Translations under genes and position numbers: made by a program | Origin: an uncultured Flavobacteriaceae bacterium | GTDB taxonomy: Bacteria > Bacteroidota > Bacteroidia > Flavobacteriales > Flavobacteriaceae | NCBI GenBank assembly: GCA_947494205.1 | Contig: CANLUH010000017.1 | Coordinates: 26,149-90,148 of the forward strand | Direction of reading: 5' to 3' | DNA length: 64,000 nucleotides | Shown: positions 37,959-46,434 of the stretch, piece by piece | Layout: every line of letters starts with the position of its first letter | Numbering within the stretch: the stretch's first letter is position 1 | The notes under the pieces: model-generated | Seen by the model: the letters and a program-made list of their open reading frames with translations, nothing else | What the model was told of the DNA's origin: nothing | The model's database searches: none

Positions 37959-38930
37959 CTATTTAAGCGCCTCCTCAATTGCATTACTAAATAAGTCTGT
38001 AACAGAGATACCCGCAACAGCAGCTTGTTGTGGCAAAATACTTTCTTTGGTAAGCCCAGGAACGGTATTCATTTCTAATAAATGCGGCTCCCCATCTTTA
38101 AAAATAAATTCACTTCTAGAAAAACCAGTCATTTTTAAAATTTCATAAACTTTTTTGGCTACAGAATTTACTTTTTCTTCTTGTGTTTTTGTTAATCTAG
38201 CAGGCGTTATTTCTTGAGATTTACCTAAATATTTGGCTTCATAATCAAAAAAATCATTCTCGCTAACAATTTCTGTAATAGGTAGTACTTTGGTCTCTCC
38301 TTTATAATTAATAACACCAACAGAGACTTCTGTACCATCTAAAAACGATTCAATAATAATCTCATCATCTTCTTTAAAAGCAACAGCAATAGCATGATTT
38401 AATTCTTCTTTTTTGTGCACTTTAGTTACTCCAAAACTACTTCCTGCTTTATTCGCTTTAACAAAACAAGGAAGGCCTACCTTATCTATAATTTCAGTTT
38501 CGTTTATAACATCGCCTAAATTAAGGTAATAACTTTCAGCAGTTAATATACCATAAGGCTTTAGCACACTTAAACAATCCCGTTTATTAAATGTTAACGC
38601 GGCTTGATACATATTGCAACTGGTCTGTGGTAAATTAATAAGCTCAAAATAAGCTTGCATAAAACCATCCTCTCCAGGCGAACCATGAATGGCATTAAAA
38701 ACACAATCGAATGTGATTTTTGTGTTATTTACAGTGGTAGAAAAGTCATTTTTATCTATAGGATATTCAATGTCATTATCATCTACATAAACCCATTTAT
38801 CTTTAAAAATATGAACACGATAGCCTTTAAATTTAGTACTATCTAACATGTCATAAACAACATTCCCACTTTTTAAAGAAATTTGATATTCGCTAGAATA
38901 CCCACCCATTATAATCGCAATGTTTTTCAT
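37959..38930 (-). CDS. ddl: D-alanine--D-alanine ligase
   Basis: 323 residues. ATP-grasp ligase that makes the D-Ala-D-Ala end of the peptidoglycan peptide. Motifs: IIMGGYSSEYQISLKSG (N-terminal), FNAIHGSPGEDG (HGxxGEDG), AGSSFGVTKV and the C-terminal FIFKDGEPHLLEMNTVPGLT. Cytoplasmic. Divergent from the PASTA gene; the two lie about 175 bp apart. Confidence 0.97.
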   Translation of the reverse strand: MKNIAIIMGGYSSEYQISLKSGNVVYDMLDSTKFKGYRVHIFKDKWVYVDDNDIEYPIDKNDFSTTVNNTKITFDCVFNAIHGSPGEDGFMQAYFELINLPQTSCNMYQAALTFNKRDCLSVLKPYGILTAESYYLNLGDVINETEIIDKVGLPCFVKANKAGSSFGVTKVHKKEELNHAIAVAFKEDDEIIIESFLDGTEVSVGVINYKGETKVLPITEIVSENDFFDYEAKYLGKSQEITPARLTKTQEEKVNSVAKKVYEILKMTGFSRSEFIFKDGEPHLLEMNTVPGLTKESILPQQAAVAGISVTDLFSNAIEEALK

Positions 38931-38972
38931 TATTACAACTGTCGTAAAAACGACCTTTTATTTTAATTAAAC

Positions 38973-39006
38973 TTTGGTAAATAAAATCCAATACACAATA
39001 TCTTTG
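38973..39006 (+). promoter_or_regulatory. Likely promoter of the PASTA-rluD pair
   Basis: TTTG (38973-38976), 22-bp spacer, TATCTTTG (38999-39006). The start would be near 39011, leaving a leader of about 95 nt. A second -7-like TATATTTG at 39070-39077 lies closer to the gene but lacks a -33 match. Confidence 0.5.
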
Positions 39007-39105
39007 CGTATAATTAGTTTAGCTAAAATATCATTTATTTATCCTAAAAGAAAAACCTTTTTGTTTTTATATATTTGCCTACGAATATTAACTATAAGTT
39101 GTTGA

Positions 39106-39660
39106 ATGAGTATTATTAAATTTATTACCAGTAAAGTGCTTTTAAAACAAGCAGCATTAGCATTAGTAGCACTTGTTGTTTTATGTTTTATTATGTTAAA
39201 ATGGTTAAATGTCACTACTAATCATGGTACTTTTGAGACTGTTCCTGATTTAAAAGGAAAGTCTGTAGATGTTGCTAAAATAGAATTAGAAGACAATAAA
39301 ATGGTAATGGAGATACAGGATTCGGCAAATTACAATCCTAATTATCCTAAATATTCTGTAATAGATCAAGATCCAATTTCGGGAAAACAAGTTAAAGAGA
39401 ATCGTAAAATATATGTAACTGTAAACCCTTCAGGATACAGAAAAATTAAAGTTCCTTATTTAGTAGGTAAAACATACAGACAAGCAAAACCAACATTAGA
39501 ATCTTTAGGGTTTAAAATCGGTAAAAAGACTTATGTAGATTACCTAGGAGAAGACGAAGTTGTAAAAATGACTTACAAAGGAAAATCCATTAAAAAAGGA
39601 GATAAATTACCTAAAACGGCAACAATTGATGTGGTATTAGGAAACGGAAAACGTTCATAA
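39106..39660 (+). CDS. PASTA-domain membrane protein
   Basis: 184 residues. One membrane helix (about 16-32) then two clear PASTA modules (VPDLKGKSVDVAKIEL... and VPYLVGKTYRQAKPTLESLG...) and a shorter third part. PASTA domains bind peptidoglycan pieces. There is no kinase or penicillin-binding domain here, so the protein is a small sensor or wall-binding anchor rather than a PknB or PBP. It precedes rluD by 39 bp and is divergent to ddl, which fits a cell-wall context. Confidence 0.9.
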   Translation: MSIIKFITSKVLLKQAALALVALVVLCFIMLKWLNVTTNHGTFETVPDLKGKSVDVAKIELEDNKMVMEIQDSANYNPNYPKYSVIDQDPISGKQVKENRKIYVTVNPSGYRKIKVPYLVGKTYRQAKPTLESLGFKIGKKTYVDYLGEDEVVKMTYKGKSIKKGDKLPKTATIDVVLGNGKRS

Positions 39661-39699
39661 TTAATTAAAATAACAAGACGCTACTAAGCACACTTTTCT

Positions 39700-40734
39700 A
39701 TGGACGATTATACGCCAAAACAGCAAAATGAAGATGGACTTTACGAGCATTATGCTTTTGAAGTAGATAAAGGACAAACGCCACTGCGTATAGATAAATA
39801 CCTAATGAATTTTATCGAAAATGCGACACGAAATAAAGTGCAAGCAGCAGCTAAAGACGGTAATATTTATGTAAACGGGACTCCAGTAAAATCCAATTAC
39901 AAAGTAAAACCTCTAGATAAAATAAAAGTACTTTTTGAGCATCCTCCATTTGAGAACCTGTTAGTTGGAGAAGATATGCCGTTAGATATTGTTTACGAAG
40001 ACGATGTACTTTTAGTAGTAAACAAGCCAGCAGGTATCGTTGTACATCCAGGACATGGTAACTACTCCGGAACGTTAATAAATGGTTTAATATATCATTT
40101 TGATAACTTACCAAAAAACTCTAGTGATCGTCCAGGTTTAGTACACAGAATAGATAAAGATACCAGTGGTTTATTGGTAGTTGCTAAAACAGAGCAAGCC
40201 ATGGCACACTTATCTAAACAATTCAAGGATAAAACTAGCGAACGTGAATATGTTGCTATCGTTTGGGGAAACTTAGAAGAAGATGAAGGCACTGTAGAAG
40301 GTAATATTGGAAGACACCCCAAAAATAGATTGCAAAACACGGTCTATTTTGGAGACGAAGCCGATAAAGGAAAACCAGCCGTAACCCATTTTAAAGTTTT
40401 AGAACGCTTAACGTATGTAACACTTGTATCATGTAAATTAGAAACAGGACGTACACACCAAATACGTGTACACATGAAACATATTGGGCATACACTATTT
40501 AATGATGAGCGTTATGGAGGAGAACGCATTTTAAAAGGAACTACATTTACAAAATACAAACAGTTTGTAGAAAACTGTTTTAAAACATTACCACGCCAAG
40601 CATTACATGCCAAAACATTAGGGTTCGAACATCCTGTAACAGGAAAGTTTATGAGTTTTAATACGCCAATTCCAAACGATATGCAGGAATGCATAGAAAA
40701 ATGGAGAGGTTACTCTAAACATATGGAGAATTAA
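39700..40734 (+). CDS. rluD: RluA-family pseudouridine synthase (RluD type)
   Basis: 344 residues. N-terminal S4 RNA-binding domain (about 28-80), then the RluA catalytic domain with the essential Asp152 in HRIDKDTSGLLVVAKT. RTHQIRVHM and NKPAGIVVHPGHG are also family motifs. It likely modifies 23S rRNA. Co-transcribed with the PASTA gene (39 bp apart). Confidence 0.94.
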   Translation: MDDYTPKQQNEDGLYEHYAFEVDKGQTPLRIDKYLMNFIENATRNKVQAAAKDGNIYVNGTPVKSNYKVKPLDKIKVLFEHPPFENLLVGEDMPLDIVYEDDVLLVVNKPAGIVVHPGHGNYSGTLINGLIYHFDNLPKNSSDRPGLVHRIDKDTSGLLVVAKTEQAMAHLSKQFKDKTSEREYVAIVWGNLEEDEGTVEGNIGRHPKNRLQNTVYFGDEADKGKPAVTHFKVLERLTYVTLVSCKLETGRTHQIRVHMKHIGHTLFNDERYGGERILKGTTFTKYKQFVENCFKTLPRQALHAKTLGFEHPVTGKFMSFNTPIPNDMQECIEKWRGYSKHMEN

Positions 40735-40954
40735 AATAGATTCGTTTAGTTTTTTCAGAATATCGGTTTTTAAATAGGTTTCACTAGAAACTACATTGAA
40801 AATCTGATGAGCTTATATGTGTGAAGGAAACATCAATTTTACTTATTGTATGTTGTTTAGTTATAATAAAAATTGATTCTAAAATAAAATATAACAGTTT
40901 CAATAGATTGTAAAAACTAGTTTTATAGGTTAATTTTACTTCAAATTCTAGTAA

Positions 40955-41608
40955 ATGATTATAGAAGAAATCACACTATTTACAGCTAATATTGTTGAGC
41001 AACGTCAATTTTATAAAAGCACTTTAGGATTCGAAATTGTAGAGGATACAACCAACAGAATTGCATTTAAGGTAGGCTATAGCGTATTAGCTTTTCAATA
41101 TAAAGAAGAAACAAAACCATCTCATTTGGCCTTTAATATTCCTTATAACGCTATATATGATGCGTTAAAGTGGTTAAGAGATCGAACAGAAGCGATACAA
41201 TACAATAATGAAGCCGTAACAGATTTTACAAGTTGGAAAGCAAAAGCAATTTATTTTTACGATGCAGATCGCAATATCTTAGAGTTTATAGCTAGAGAAC
41301 GCATAGATATAGAAAGCGATGTGGCATTTACACCTAGAGCTATCATTGGTATAAGCGAAATGGCTATTGCTACTGCATCTATAGAAAAAGTATACAACCA
41401 TATTAATACCATAAAACCCATTTCAATATTCGATGGTGATTTCGACAGATTCTGTGCCTTAGGGGATGATGTGGGACTATTTATAATAATAGATAAAACG
41501 AAAAAGAAATGGTATCCAACAATGGATATAGCCTATACGTCAGATTTTATAATAAAAGGCGACTACAACTTTAGATTTATAAACGGAGAAATAAAAGAAA
41601 TATCGTAA
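40955..41608 (+). CDS. VOC (glyoxalase/dioxygenase-fold) protein
   Basis: 217 residues. Begins EEITLFTANIVEQRQFYKSTLGFEIVED, the hallmark of a VOC module, and KAIYFYDADRNILEFIARE is the second half of the module. A second, degenerate half extends from about 125. Metal ligands are plausible (HLAFNI; Glu in NILEFIA) but the substrate is not predictable. It stands alone after a 220-bp intergenic region. Confidence 0.82.
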   Translation: MIIEEITLFTANIVEQRQFYKSTLGFEIVEDTTNRIAFKVGYSVLAFQYKEETKPSHLAFNIPYNAIYDALKWLRDRTEAIQYNNEAVTDFTSWKAKAIYFYDADRNILEFIARERIDIESDVAFTPRAIIGISEMAIATASIEKVYNHINTIKPISIFDGDFDRFCALGDDVGLFIIIDKTKKKWYPTMDIAYTSDFIIKGDYNFRFINGEIKEIS

Positions 41609-41686
41609 TTTAGAAACTTTAAAAATTAGTTTTTAAGCAATAAAATAGATGTCTACCTTCGTAGAAATGAAAAATAAAAATAGAGA

Positions 41687-42445
41687 ATGAAACTAGTAAT
41701 ATCACCAGCAAAATCACTTAATTTCGAAAGTGAGTTACCAATACAAACGACAACAGAAGCTCAATTTTTAAAAGAATCAGAGCGTTTAAATAAACTACTT
41801 AAAACTAAATCTGCTAAAAGCATATCTAAACTTATGAAAATAAGTGATGCTTTAGGACAATTAAATTACGAGCGAAACCAAGCTTGGGAATTACCATTTA
41901 CTCAAGATAATGCAAGGCAAGCTGTTTATGCATTTAATGGTGATGTGTATAGAGGTTTAGATGCTTATACTATTCCAGAAGATAAAATAGAAAAACTACA
42001 AAGTACAGTGCGTATACTTTCTGGATTATATGGTATTTTAAAACCGTTAGATTTAATACAGGCCTATCGTTTGGAAATGGGAACAAAGTTTCCTGTAGGA
42101 AGAAATAAAAACCTATACGAGTTTTGGAAAAAAGAGTTAACAAATGCATTAAATGAAGAATTAGAAGATGGCGAATTATTTTTAAACTTAGCTAGTGTAG
42201 AATATTTTAAAGCTATAGACACCAAAGCTTTAAAAGTTCCAGTAATAACAGCAAATTTTAAAGAATTTAAAAATGGAGAGTATAAAAATATTGCCATTTT
42301 TGCCAAATTGGCTAGAGGATTAATGGCGCGCTACATTGTAGATACAGATGCTAAAACGCTAGACGATATTAAAGGCTTCAATTATGGGAATTATGGTTTA
42401 AGTGATGAGCTGTCTACGGAGACAGAATTAGTATTTACAAGATAA
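41687..42445 (+). CDS. yaaA: Peroxide stress protein YaaA
   Basis: 252 residues. The DUF328/UPF0246 family start MKLVISPAKSLNFES and the internal AVYAFNGDVYRGLD and LSGLYGILKPLDLIQAYRLEMG are diagnostic. In E. coli YaaA lowers free iron during hydrogen peroxide stress and binds DNA. Cytoplasmic. The orphan gene at 42469 starts 23 bp later. Confidence 0.95.
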   Translation: MKLVISPAKSLNFESELPIQTTTEAQFLKESERLNKLLKTKSAKSISKLMKISDALGQLNYERNQAWELPFTQDNARQAVYAFNGDVYRGLDAYTIPEDKIEKLQSTVRILSGLYGILKPLDLIQAYRLEMGTKFPVGRNKNLYEFWKKELTNALNEELEDGELFLNLASVEYFKAIDTKALKVPVITANFKEFKNGEYKNIAIFAKLARGLMARYIVDTDAKTLDDIKGFNYGNYGLSDELSTETELVFTR

Positions 42446-42468
42446 AATTGCATTTGCATTCTAAATAA

Positions 42469-43098
42469 ATGATAGTACTAGAACCAACTGTAGAATTAGA
42501 ACCTTGGGATTGGGTAGGTGAAAAAGCGCATAAAATAATAGGAACAAGTGAATGGAATAGTTATTGGGATGGTTTTCTCGAAACTATTGGTATAAAACCT
42601 ACATATTCTGGATCTTGGTTTATATCTGTTGAACAAATTAATCAACCGAGTAATATTAAAAAGATATTGAATTTACCTGATGATTTATCTATAAATAATA
42701 TAGATGATTGCTTAATGCCCTTGTTAGGAGGGTACATGCTTTTTGAAAATAATAATATATTATTTGAACCACAATGTTGTTGTGACTTAGGGGATATTAA
42801 TTCTTTTAAAGAGTTGATAGATTTGAAATCTGAAAACTGGTATAATTTGTTAATGGGACATGGGTTAATGTCTGCCAGAAGAATAGAAAATATAATTGAA
42901 ATTAAAGAAGTTCCTGAATATGCCGGTAGAGAGCCAATTATAGAACAATTTGAATATAAAGAACTACATAAAGCGATATTAGAAGCAGAACAAAAAATTA
43001 ATGTATTTAGAGAAAAAATAGAGGTCATAATTAATGAAATATTTAATGATACTGAATTATCAAATAAAATAGCAAGAAGACTTTCTGGACAATTATAA
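42469..43098 (+). CDS. Hypothetical acidic protein
   Basis: 209 residues, no signal peptide or membrane helix. The N-terminal half is rich in Trp (EPWDWVGE, EWNSYWDGF, SGSWF), carries a Cys triplet (QCCCDLGD, about 102-104), and the C-terminal part is a long helix (EAEQKINVFREKIEVIINEIF). I do not recognise a family; the compact Trp-rich front end is the kind of protein sometimes seen as a toxin immunity factor, but nothing here supports that. 23 bp after yaaA on the same strand. Confidence 0.55.
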   Translation: MIVLEPTVELEPWDWVGEKAHKIIGTSEWNSYWDGFLETIGIKPTYSGSWFISVEQINQPSNIKKILNLPDDLSINNIDDCLMPLLGGYMLFENNNILFEPQCCCDLGDINSFKELIDLKSENWYNLLMGHGLMSARRIENIIEIKEVPEYAGREPIIEQFEYKELHKAILEAEQKINVFREKIEVIINEIFNDTELSNKIARRLSGQL

Positions 43099-43209
43099 AT
43101 ATAATTGTCAATGCATAATTTTTTAAATTAAAAGCAATTTGTTGAGATCTAAAATATTTTATTACTTGCTGTTAAAACAAATAAAACATAAACGAATTTA
43201 ATACACTTA

Positions 43210-43932
43210 ATGTACTACTATCTCATCCTTATACTACAAGGCTTTTGTATATATCACGCTATAAAAAATAGAAATAATTACTATTGGATATTTCTTATTT
43301 TCTTTTTACCAGCAATTGGAGCAATTATTTATTTAGTAACACAAGTTTACAATAAAAATGATGCTGATAAAATACAAAAAGAGATAACTTCCATTCTAGT
43401 ACCAACCAAAAAGGTAAAAGACTTAGAAAAGCAATTAGCATTTTCAGAAACCTATCAAAATAGAGTGAATCTAGCAGATGCTTATTTAGAAATGAAAGAC
43501 TATAATAATGCTATTCCACATTACGAAATTGCTATAAAAGATAAAAGCCAGAAAGGATTACATGAAACAAAACAATTGGTAAAAGCTTATTATGGATTAC
43601 AAGATTATAAGCAAGTTATTAATTATGCCGAAAGTATAAAAGCTGAACCAGAGTTCGAGAATTCTAAAGCACAGTTTATTTACGGATTAGCATTAGAAGA
43701 AGAAGGACATATTGAATTAGCTGAAGCAACACTAAGAAAGATAGATTTACGCTATTCTAATTATGAAGAACGATTAATACTGGCTCAATTTCTAATAAAA
43801 CATAATAAACGAGAAGAGGCTAAAGACATTTTAAACGAAATTCTTACAGAATCTCAAAATATGACGAAGCCCAATAGAAAATTATACAGAACAACGATTC
43901 AGGAGGTTCAAAAATTAATACAAACATTTTAA
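43210..43932 (+). CDS. Membrane protein with PLDc_N-like helices and TPR repeats
   Basis: 240 residues. Two N-terminal membrane helices (about 1-14 and 23-45) with the PLDc_N-like signature NYYWIFLIFFLPAIGAIIYL seen in front of many different domains. The rest is TPR helices (about 75-235) with patterns such as ADAYLEMKDYNNAIPHYEIA and AKAYYGLQDYKQVINYAE. Membrane-anchored scaffold facing the cytoplasm; partners unknown. Head of a five-gene plus-strand run. Confidence 0.7.
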   Translation: MYYYLILILQGFCIYHAIKNRNNYYWIFLIFFLPAIGAIIYLVTQVYNKNDADKIQKEITSILVPTKKVKDLEKQLAFSETYQNRVNLADAYLEMKDYNNAIPHYEIAIKDKSQKGLHETKQLVKAYYGLQDYKQVINYAESIKAEPEFENSKAQFIYGLALEEEGHIELAEATLRKIDLRYSNYEERLILAQFLIKHNKREEAKDILNEILTESQNMTKPNRKLYRTTIQEVQKLIQTF

Positions 43933-43969
43933 TGAAGCATTTAAACTTTAAAAAGGAAGTCGTTTAACT

Positions 43970-44647
43970 ATGTTTATACACAAACATCCTTACGAACCTT
44001 TTATACAAAGTGATACAAAAAAACTAATAGTAGGTACTTTACCACCACCTAGGTTTTCAATAGGAAATTTACTAGAAAAAGATGTCGATTTCTGCTATGG
44101 AAGCTACTACAATAGTTTATGGCTTTATATAGAGAAAATTCATAATTTAAATTTACGATACGATAATTCGGAAGAAGCGATAGAGCAACGCAAAGCATTT
44201 TTAATAGCAAATAAAATAGGCGTTTGCGATATAGTAGGTAGTTGTGAACGTGATAAAATAGATGCTTCCGATTTAGGAATGAAAAACATAGTTCTGAGAG
44301 ATTTAATTAGTTATTTGAAACAATACCCAACAATTGAAACACTTTTGTTTATTGGGGGCAATAGTAAAAACGGACCAGAATACTTTTTCAGAAAACATAT
44401 AAAAGCGTATCATTTAAAGTTGGAGTTAGTCTCAAATGAAATTCCTAGAATTCATCAATTTGAGCTTACAAGTTCAGTTTCAGGAAAACAGGAACAACGA
44501 TTAATACAAACAGTATCATTAACATCATCATCTGGTGCAGCCAATAGAGCGGTTGGAAGTATGCCACTGTACAAACAATTGAAAGCCAAAAAACCAAAGT
44601 TTAATACCTTCGATTTTCGTGTCATGCAGTATAGTGAATACTTGTAA
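43970..44647 (+). CDS. Possible uracil-DNA glycosylase family protein
   Basis: 225 residues. KLIVGTLPPPR near the start recalls the water-activating loop of UDG-fold proteins, and FCYGSYYNSLWLYIEKI and a late SGAANRAVG stretch fall where motif regions of the superfamily would be. The match is weak: the catalytic Asp/Asn cannot be fixed by eye. If correct, it removes uracil or related damaged bases. Next to it are a TPR gene and an RDD gene with no DNA repair role. Confidence 0.5.
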   Translation: MFIHKHPYEPFIQSDTKKLIVGTLPPPRFSIGNLLEKDVDFCYGSYYNSLWLYIEKIHNLNLRYDNSEEAIEQRKAFLIANKIGVCDIVGSCERDKIDASDLGMKNIVLRDLISYLKQYPTIETLLFIGGNSKNGPEYFFRKHIKAYHLKLELVSNEIPRIHQFELTSSVSGKQEQRLIQTVSLTSSSGAANRAVGSMPLYKQLKAKKPKFNTFDFRVMQYSEYL

Positions 44648-44671
44648 CGAAAATCATAAAATATAACAATA

Positions 44672-45133
44672 ATGAATGACGAAATTATAGAATCTCCTTT
44701 TGAAAAATTTGCAGAAAATAAACCAGAGTTAGCTAAAAACAGATATCGAGTTATTGCATTTATAATAGATTTTATTATATACTGGTTAATAGGAATGGTA
44801 ATAGGTATGTTTTGGGGAGAACCAATGGAAGAAGAAATGGGGTTTAATTTAAATGGGCTTCCGGCATTACTGTTATTTGTCATAGGTTTTTTACTGTGGC
44901 CAGTCAGTGAAGGTTTATTTGGGCAAACTTTGGGTAAACGTTTTTTAGATATAAAAGTGGTTAAAGATAATTATGAATCTATAAGCATTGGACAGGCTTT
45001 TGCTCGTTTTTTCCTTGGGTTTGTAGATTATATTTTATTTATGGGATTAGTTATAGCAGTAATTGATAAGAAGAATAAAAGAATAGGAGATATGGCGGCA
45101 AAAACAATAGTTATTAAACATAAATACGAATAA
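44672..45133 (+). CDS. RDD family membrane protein
   Basis: 153 residues, three membrane helices. The RDD hallmarks are an Arg in the first helix (RYRVIAFIIDFIIYW), an Asp in the same helix, and KRFLDIKVV with Asp near the end. The family is of uncertain function; some members are proposed ion/proton exchangers. It follows the putative glycosylase gene by 24 bp. Confidence 0.85.
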   Translation: MNDEIIESPFEKFAENKPELAKNRYRVIAFIIDFIIYWLIGMVIGMFWGEPMEEEMGFNLNGLPALLLFVIGFLLWPVSEGLFGQTLGKRFLDIKVVKDNYESISIGQAFARFFLGFVDYILFMGLVIAVIDKKNKRIGDMAAKTIVIKHKYE

Positions 45134-45172
45134 ATTTAACATTTTAAGAAACTTCACAATTTAGCAATATAG

Positions 45173-45180
45173 TATCTTTG
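45173..45180 (+). promoter_or_regulatory. Promoter of the exported DinB-like gene, -7 element
   Basis: TATCTTTG is an exact match to TAnnTTTG, start expected near 45185, about 23 nt before the ATG. No -33 TTTG at the right distance. Confidence 0.5.
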
Positions 45181-45207
45181 AAATAACCCTTTAATTAAGA
45201 CATAATA

Positions 45208-45780
45208 ATGAAACAATACATTTTAAGTATCGCCCTTTTAATTTCTGTAATCTCATTTGCACAAACAGAAAAAACAGATTTACCATACTATGAAATACCT
45301 GATAACTCAGAACAATTTACAGCAGGAACCGTAGCTGCACGACAAGTTGATGCATTAGGATTCCGTTTTTATTGGGCAACGGAAGGTTTAACTGAAAAAG
45401 ATTTAGCCTACAAGCCTAATGAAGATGTACGTACAACAGGAGAAACAGTAAAGCATATTTACGATTTATCTATAATAATTGTTAATTCTACTTTAAATAA
45501 AGTAAACAATAATGACGATAAAGTAGAACTAACATTTAAAGATATGCGTGAAAAAACACTACGTAATTTAAAACAAGCAGCAGATATTTTAAGAGGAAGT
45601 GATGATATTTCTAAATTTAAAATACTTTTTGGAACTAACGAAATTCCATTTTGGAATAATATTAATGGTCCAATAGCAGATTCTATATGGCATGCAGGAC
45701 AAATAGCTTCTTATAGGCGTACTTCTGGTAACGCAATTAGCTCTAAAGTAAATCACTTTTGGGGTAAGGTTAAAAAGTAG
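45208..45780 (+). CDS. Exported DinB-like protein
   Basis: 190 residues. A signal peptide (about 1-19, MKQYILSIALLISVISFAQT) precedes a DinB four-helix bundle: DALGFRFYWATEGLTEKDLAYKPNEDVRTTGETVKHIYDL and the later ADSIWHAGQIASYRR. His residues in these places form the usual divalent-metal site. DinB proteins are metal-dependent thiol or damage-response enzymes of mostly unknown activity. An exported member is less usual. A VOC gene follows after 25 bp. Confidence 0.8.
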   Translation: MKQYILSIALLISVISFAQTEKTDLPYYEIPDNSEQFTAGTVAARQVDALGFRFYWATEGLTEKDLAYKPNEDVRTTGETVKHIYDLSIIIVNSTLNKVNNNDDKVELTFKDMREKTLRNLKQAADILRGSDDISKFKILFGTNEIPFWNNINGPIADSIWHAGQIASYRRTSGNAISSKVNHFWGKVKK

Positions 45781-45805
45781 AAGTTTTAGATAGATTAAGT
45801 TTAAT

Positions 45806-46183
45806 ATGAGTAAATCACACTTATTTCAAATACACCCAATACTACCCGTAAAAAATGTAGTAGAAGCTTTATCTTTTTATGTTAACAGATTAGGGTTTAA
45901 AATCGCATTTGCAGACGATTCTAAAAACCCTACCTATGCAGGAATACGTCGTGATCATATAGAAATTCATTTACAATGGCATGATGAAAAAGAGTGGGAG
46001 ACAGGTTTTAATACACCTATGTTACGTATAGTAACCCAAAATGTTGAGGTATTATTTGAAGAGTTAAAAGATAAAAATGTTTACCACGAAAATACCAAGG
46101 TTCGTAATACAGATTGGGGAACTAAAGAATTTGCATTTTACGATTTGTATAATAATGGCTTAACTTTTTACGAAAACCTATAA
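45806..46183 (+). CDS. VOC family protein (bleomycin-resistance type)
   Basis: 125 residues, one VOC module. Contains ILPVKNVVEALSFYVNRLGFKIAFADD and the closing FAFYDLYNNGLTFYENL, typical of small bleomycin-resistance-type proteins that form dimers. IEIHLQWHDEKEW could hold metal ligands or simply line the cavity. Function not predictable. Confidence 0.85.
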   Translation: MSKSHLFQIHPILPVKNVVEALSFYVNRLGFKIAFADDSKNPTYAGIRRDHIEIHLQWHDEKEWETGFNTPMLRIVTQNVEVLFEELKDKNVYHENTKVRNTDWGTKEFAFYDLYNNGLTFYENL

Positions 46184-46231
46184 GTATAAAAGAAGCTACC
46201 TGAAAGAGTATAGTTCTATGTCACATTGAGC

Positions 46232-46252
46232 CTTTCGTTTTAGCTTAAGACA
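46232..46252 (-). repeat. Dispersed intergenic repeat, copy 2
   Basis: The reverse complement here is TGTCTTAAGCTAAAACGAAAG, matching 18 of 21 bases of the copy at 27680-27700. A separate motif, GTTTCGATAGGCTCAACTTG, lies 40 bp farther right in the same gap and has the look of other intergenic repeats. Confidence 0.45.
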
Positions 46253-46359
46253 GGCTTGTAGAAATATTGTATAGTCTTGTTAATTAATACTAGTTTCGAT
46301 AGGCTCAACTTGATAAAGTGAATTGTAATGATTTTTCAGATACTGTTTTTTATATAATA

Positions 46360-46425
46360 ATCACTTGCAAAGACGCGCTTTTTTGTTGTGTGAGGGTTCG
46401 TTTATTTTTAGCCAATGCAAGTGAT
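46360..46425. repeat. Inverted repeat between VOC and lysA genes
   Basis: ATCACTTGCA (46360-46369) and TGCAAGTGAT (46416-46425) are perfect 10-bp inverted copies separated by 46 bases, within the convergent gap. It could fold as a long-loop hairpin at the 3' end of lysA but has no clear T-run. Confidence 0.5.
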
Positions 46426-46434
46426 AGTTGTTTA

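Noticed and set aside
42642..43028. 128-codon open frame antisense to the orphan gene at 42469
   Set aside because: The plus-strand frame has a start in the right place after yaaA, is longer, and has protein-like composition; the antisense frame is rich in Ser/Ile and looks like a shadow.
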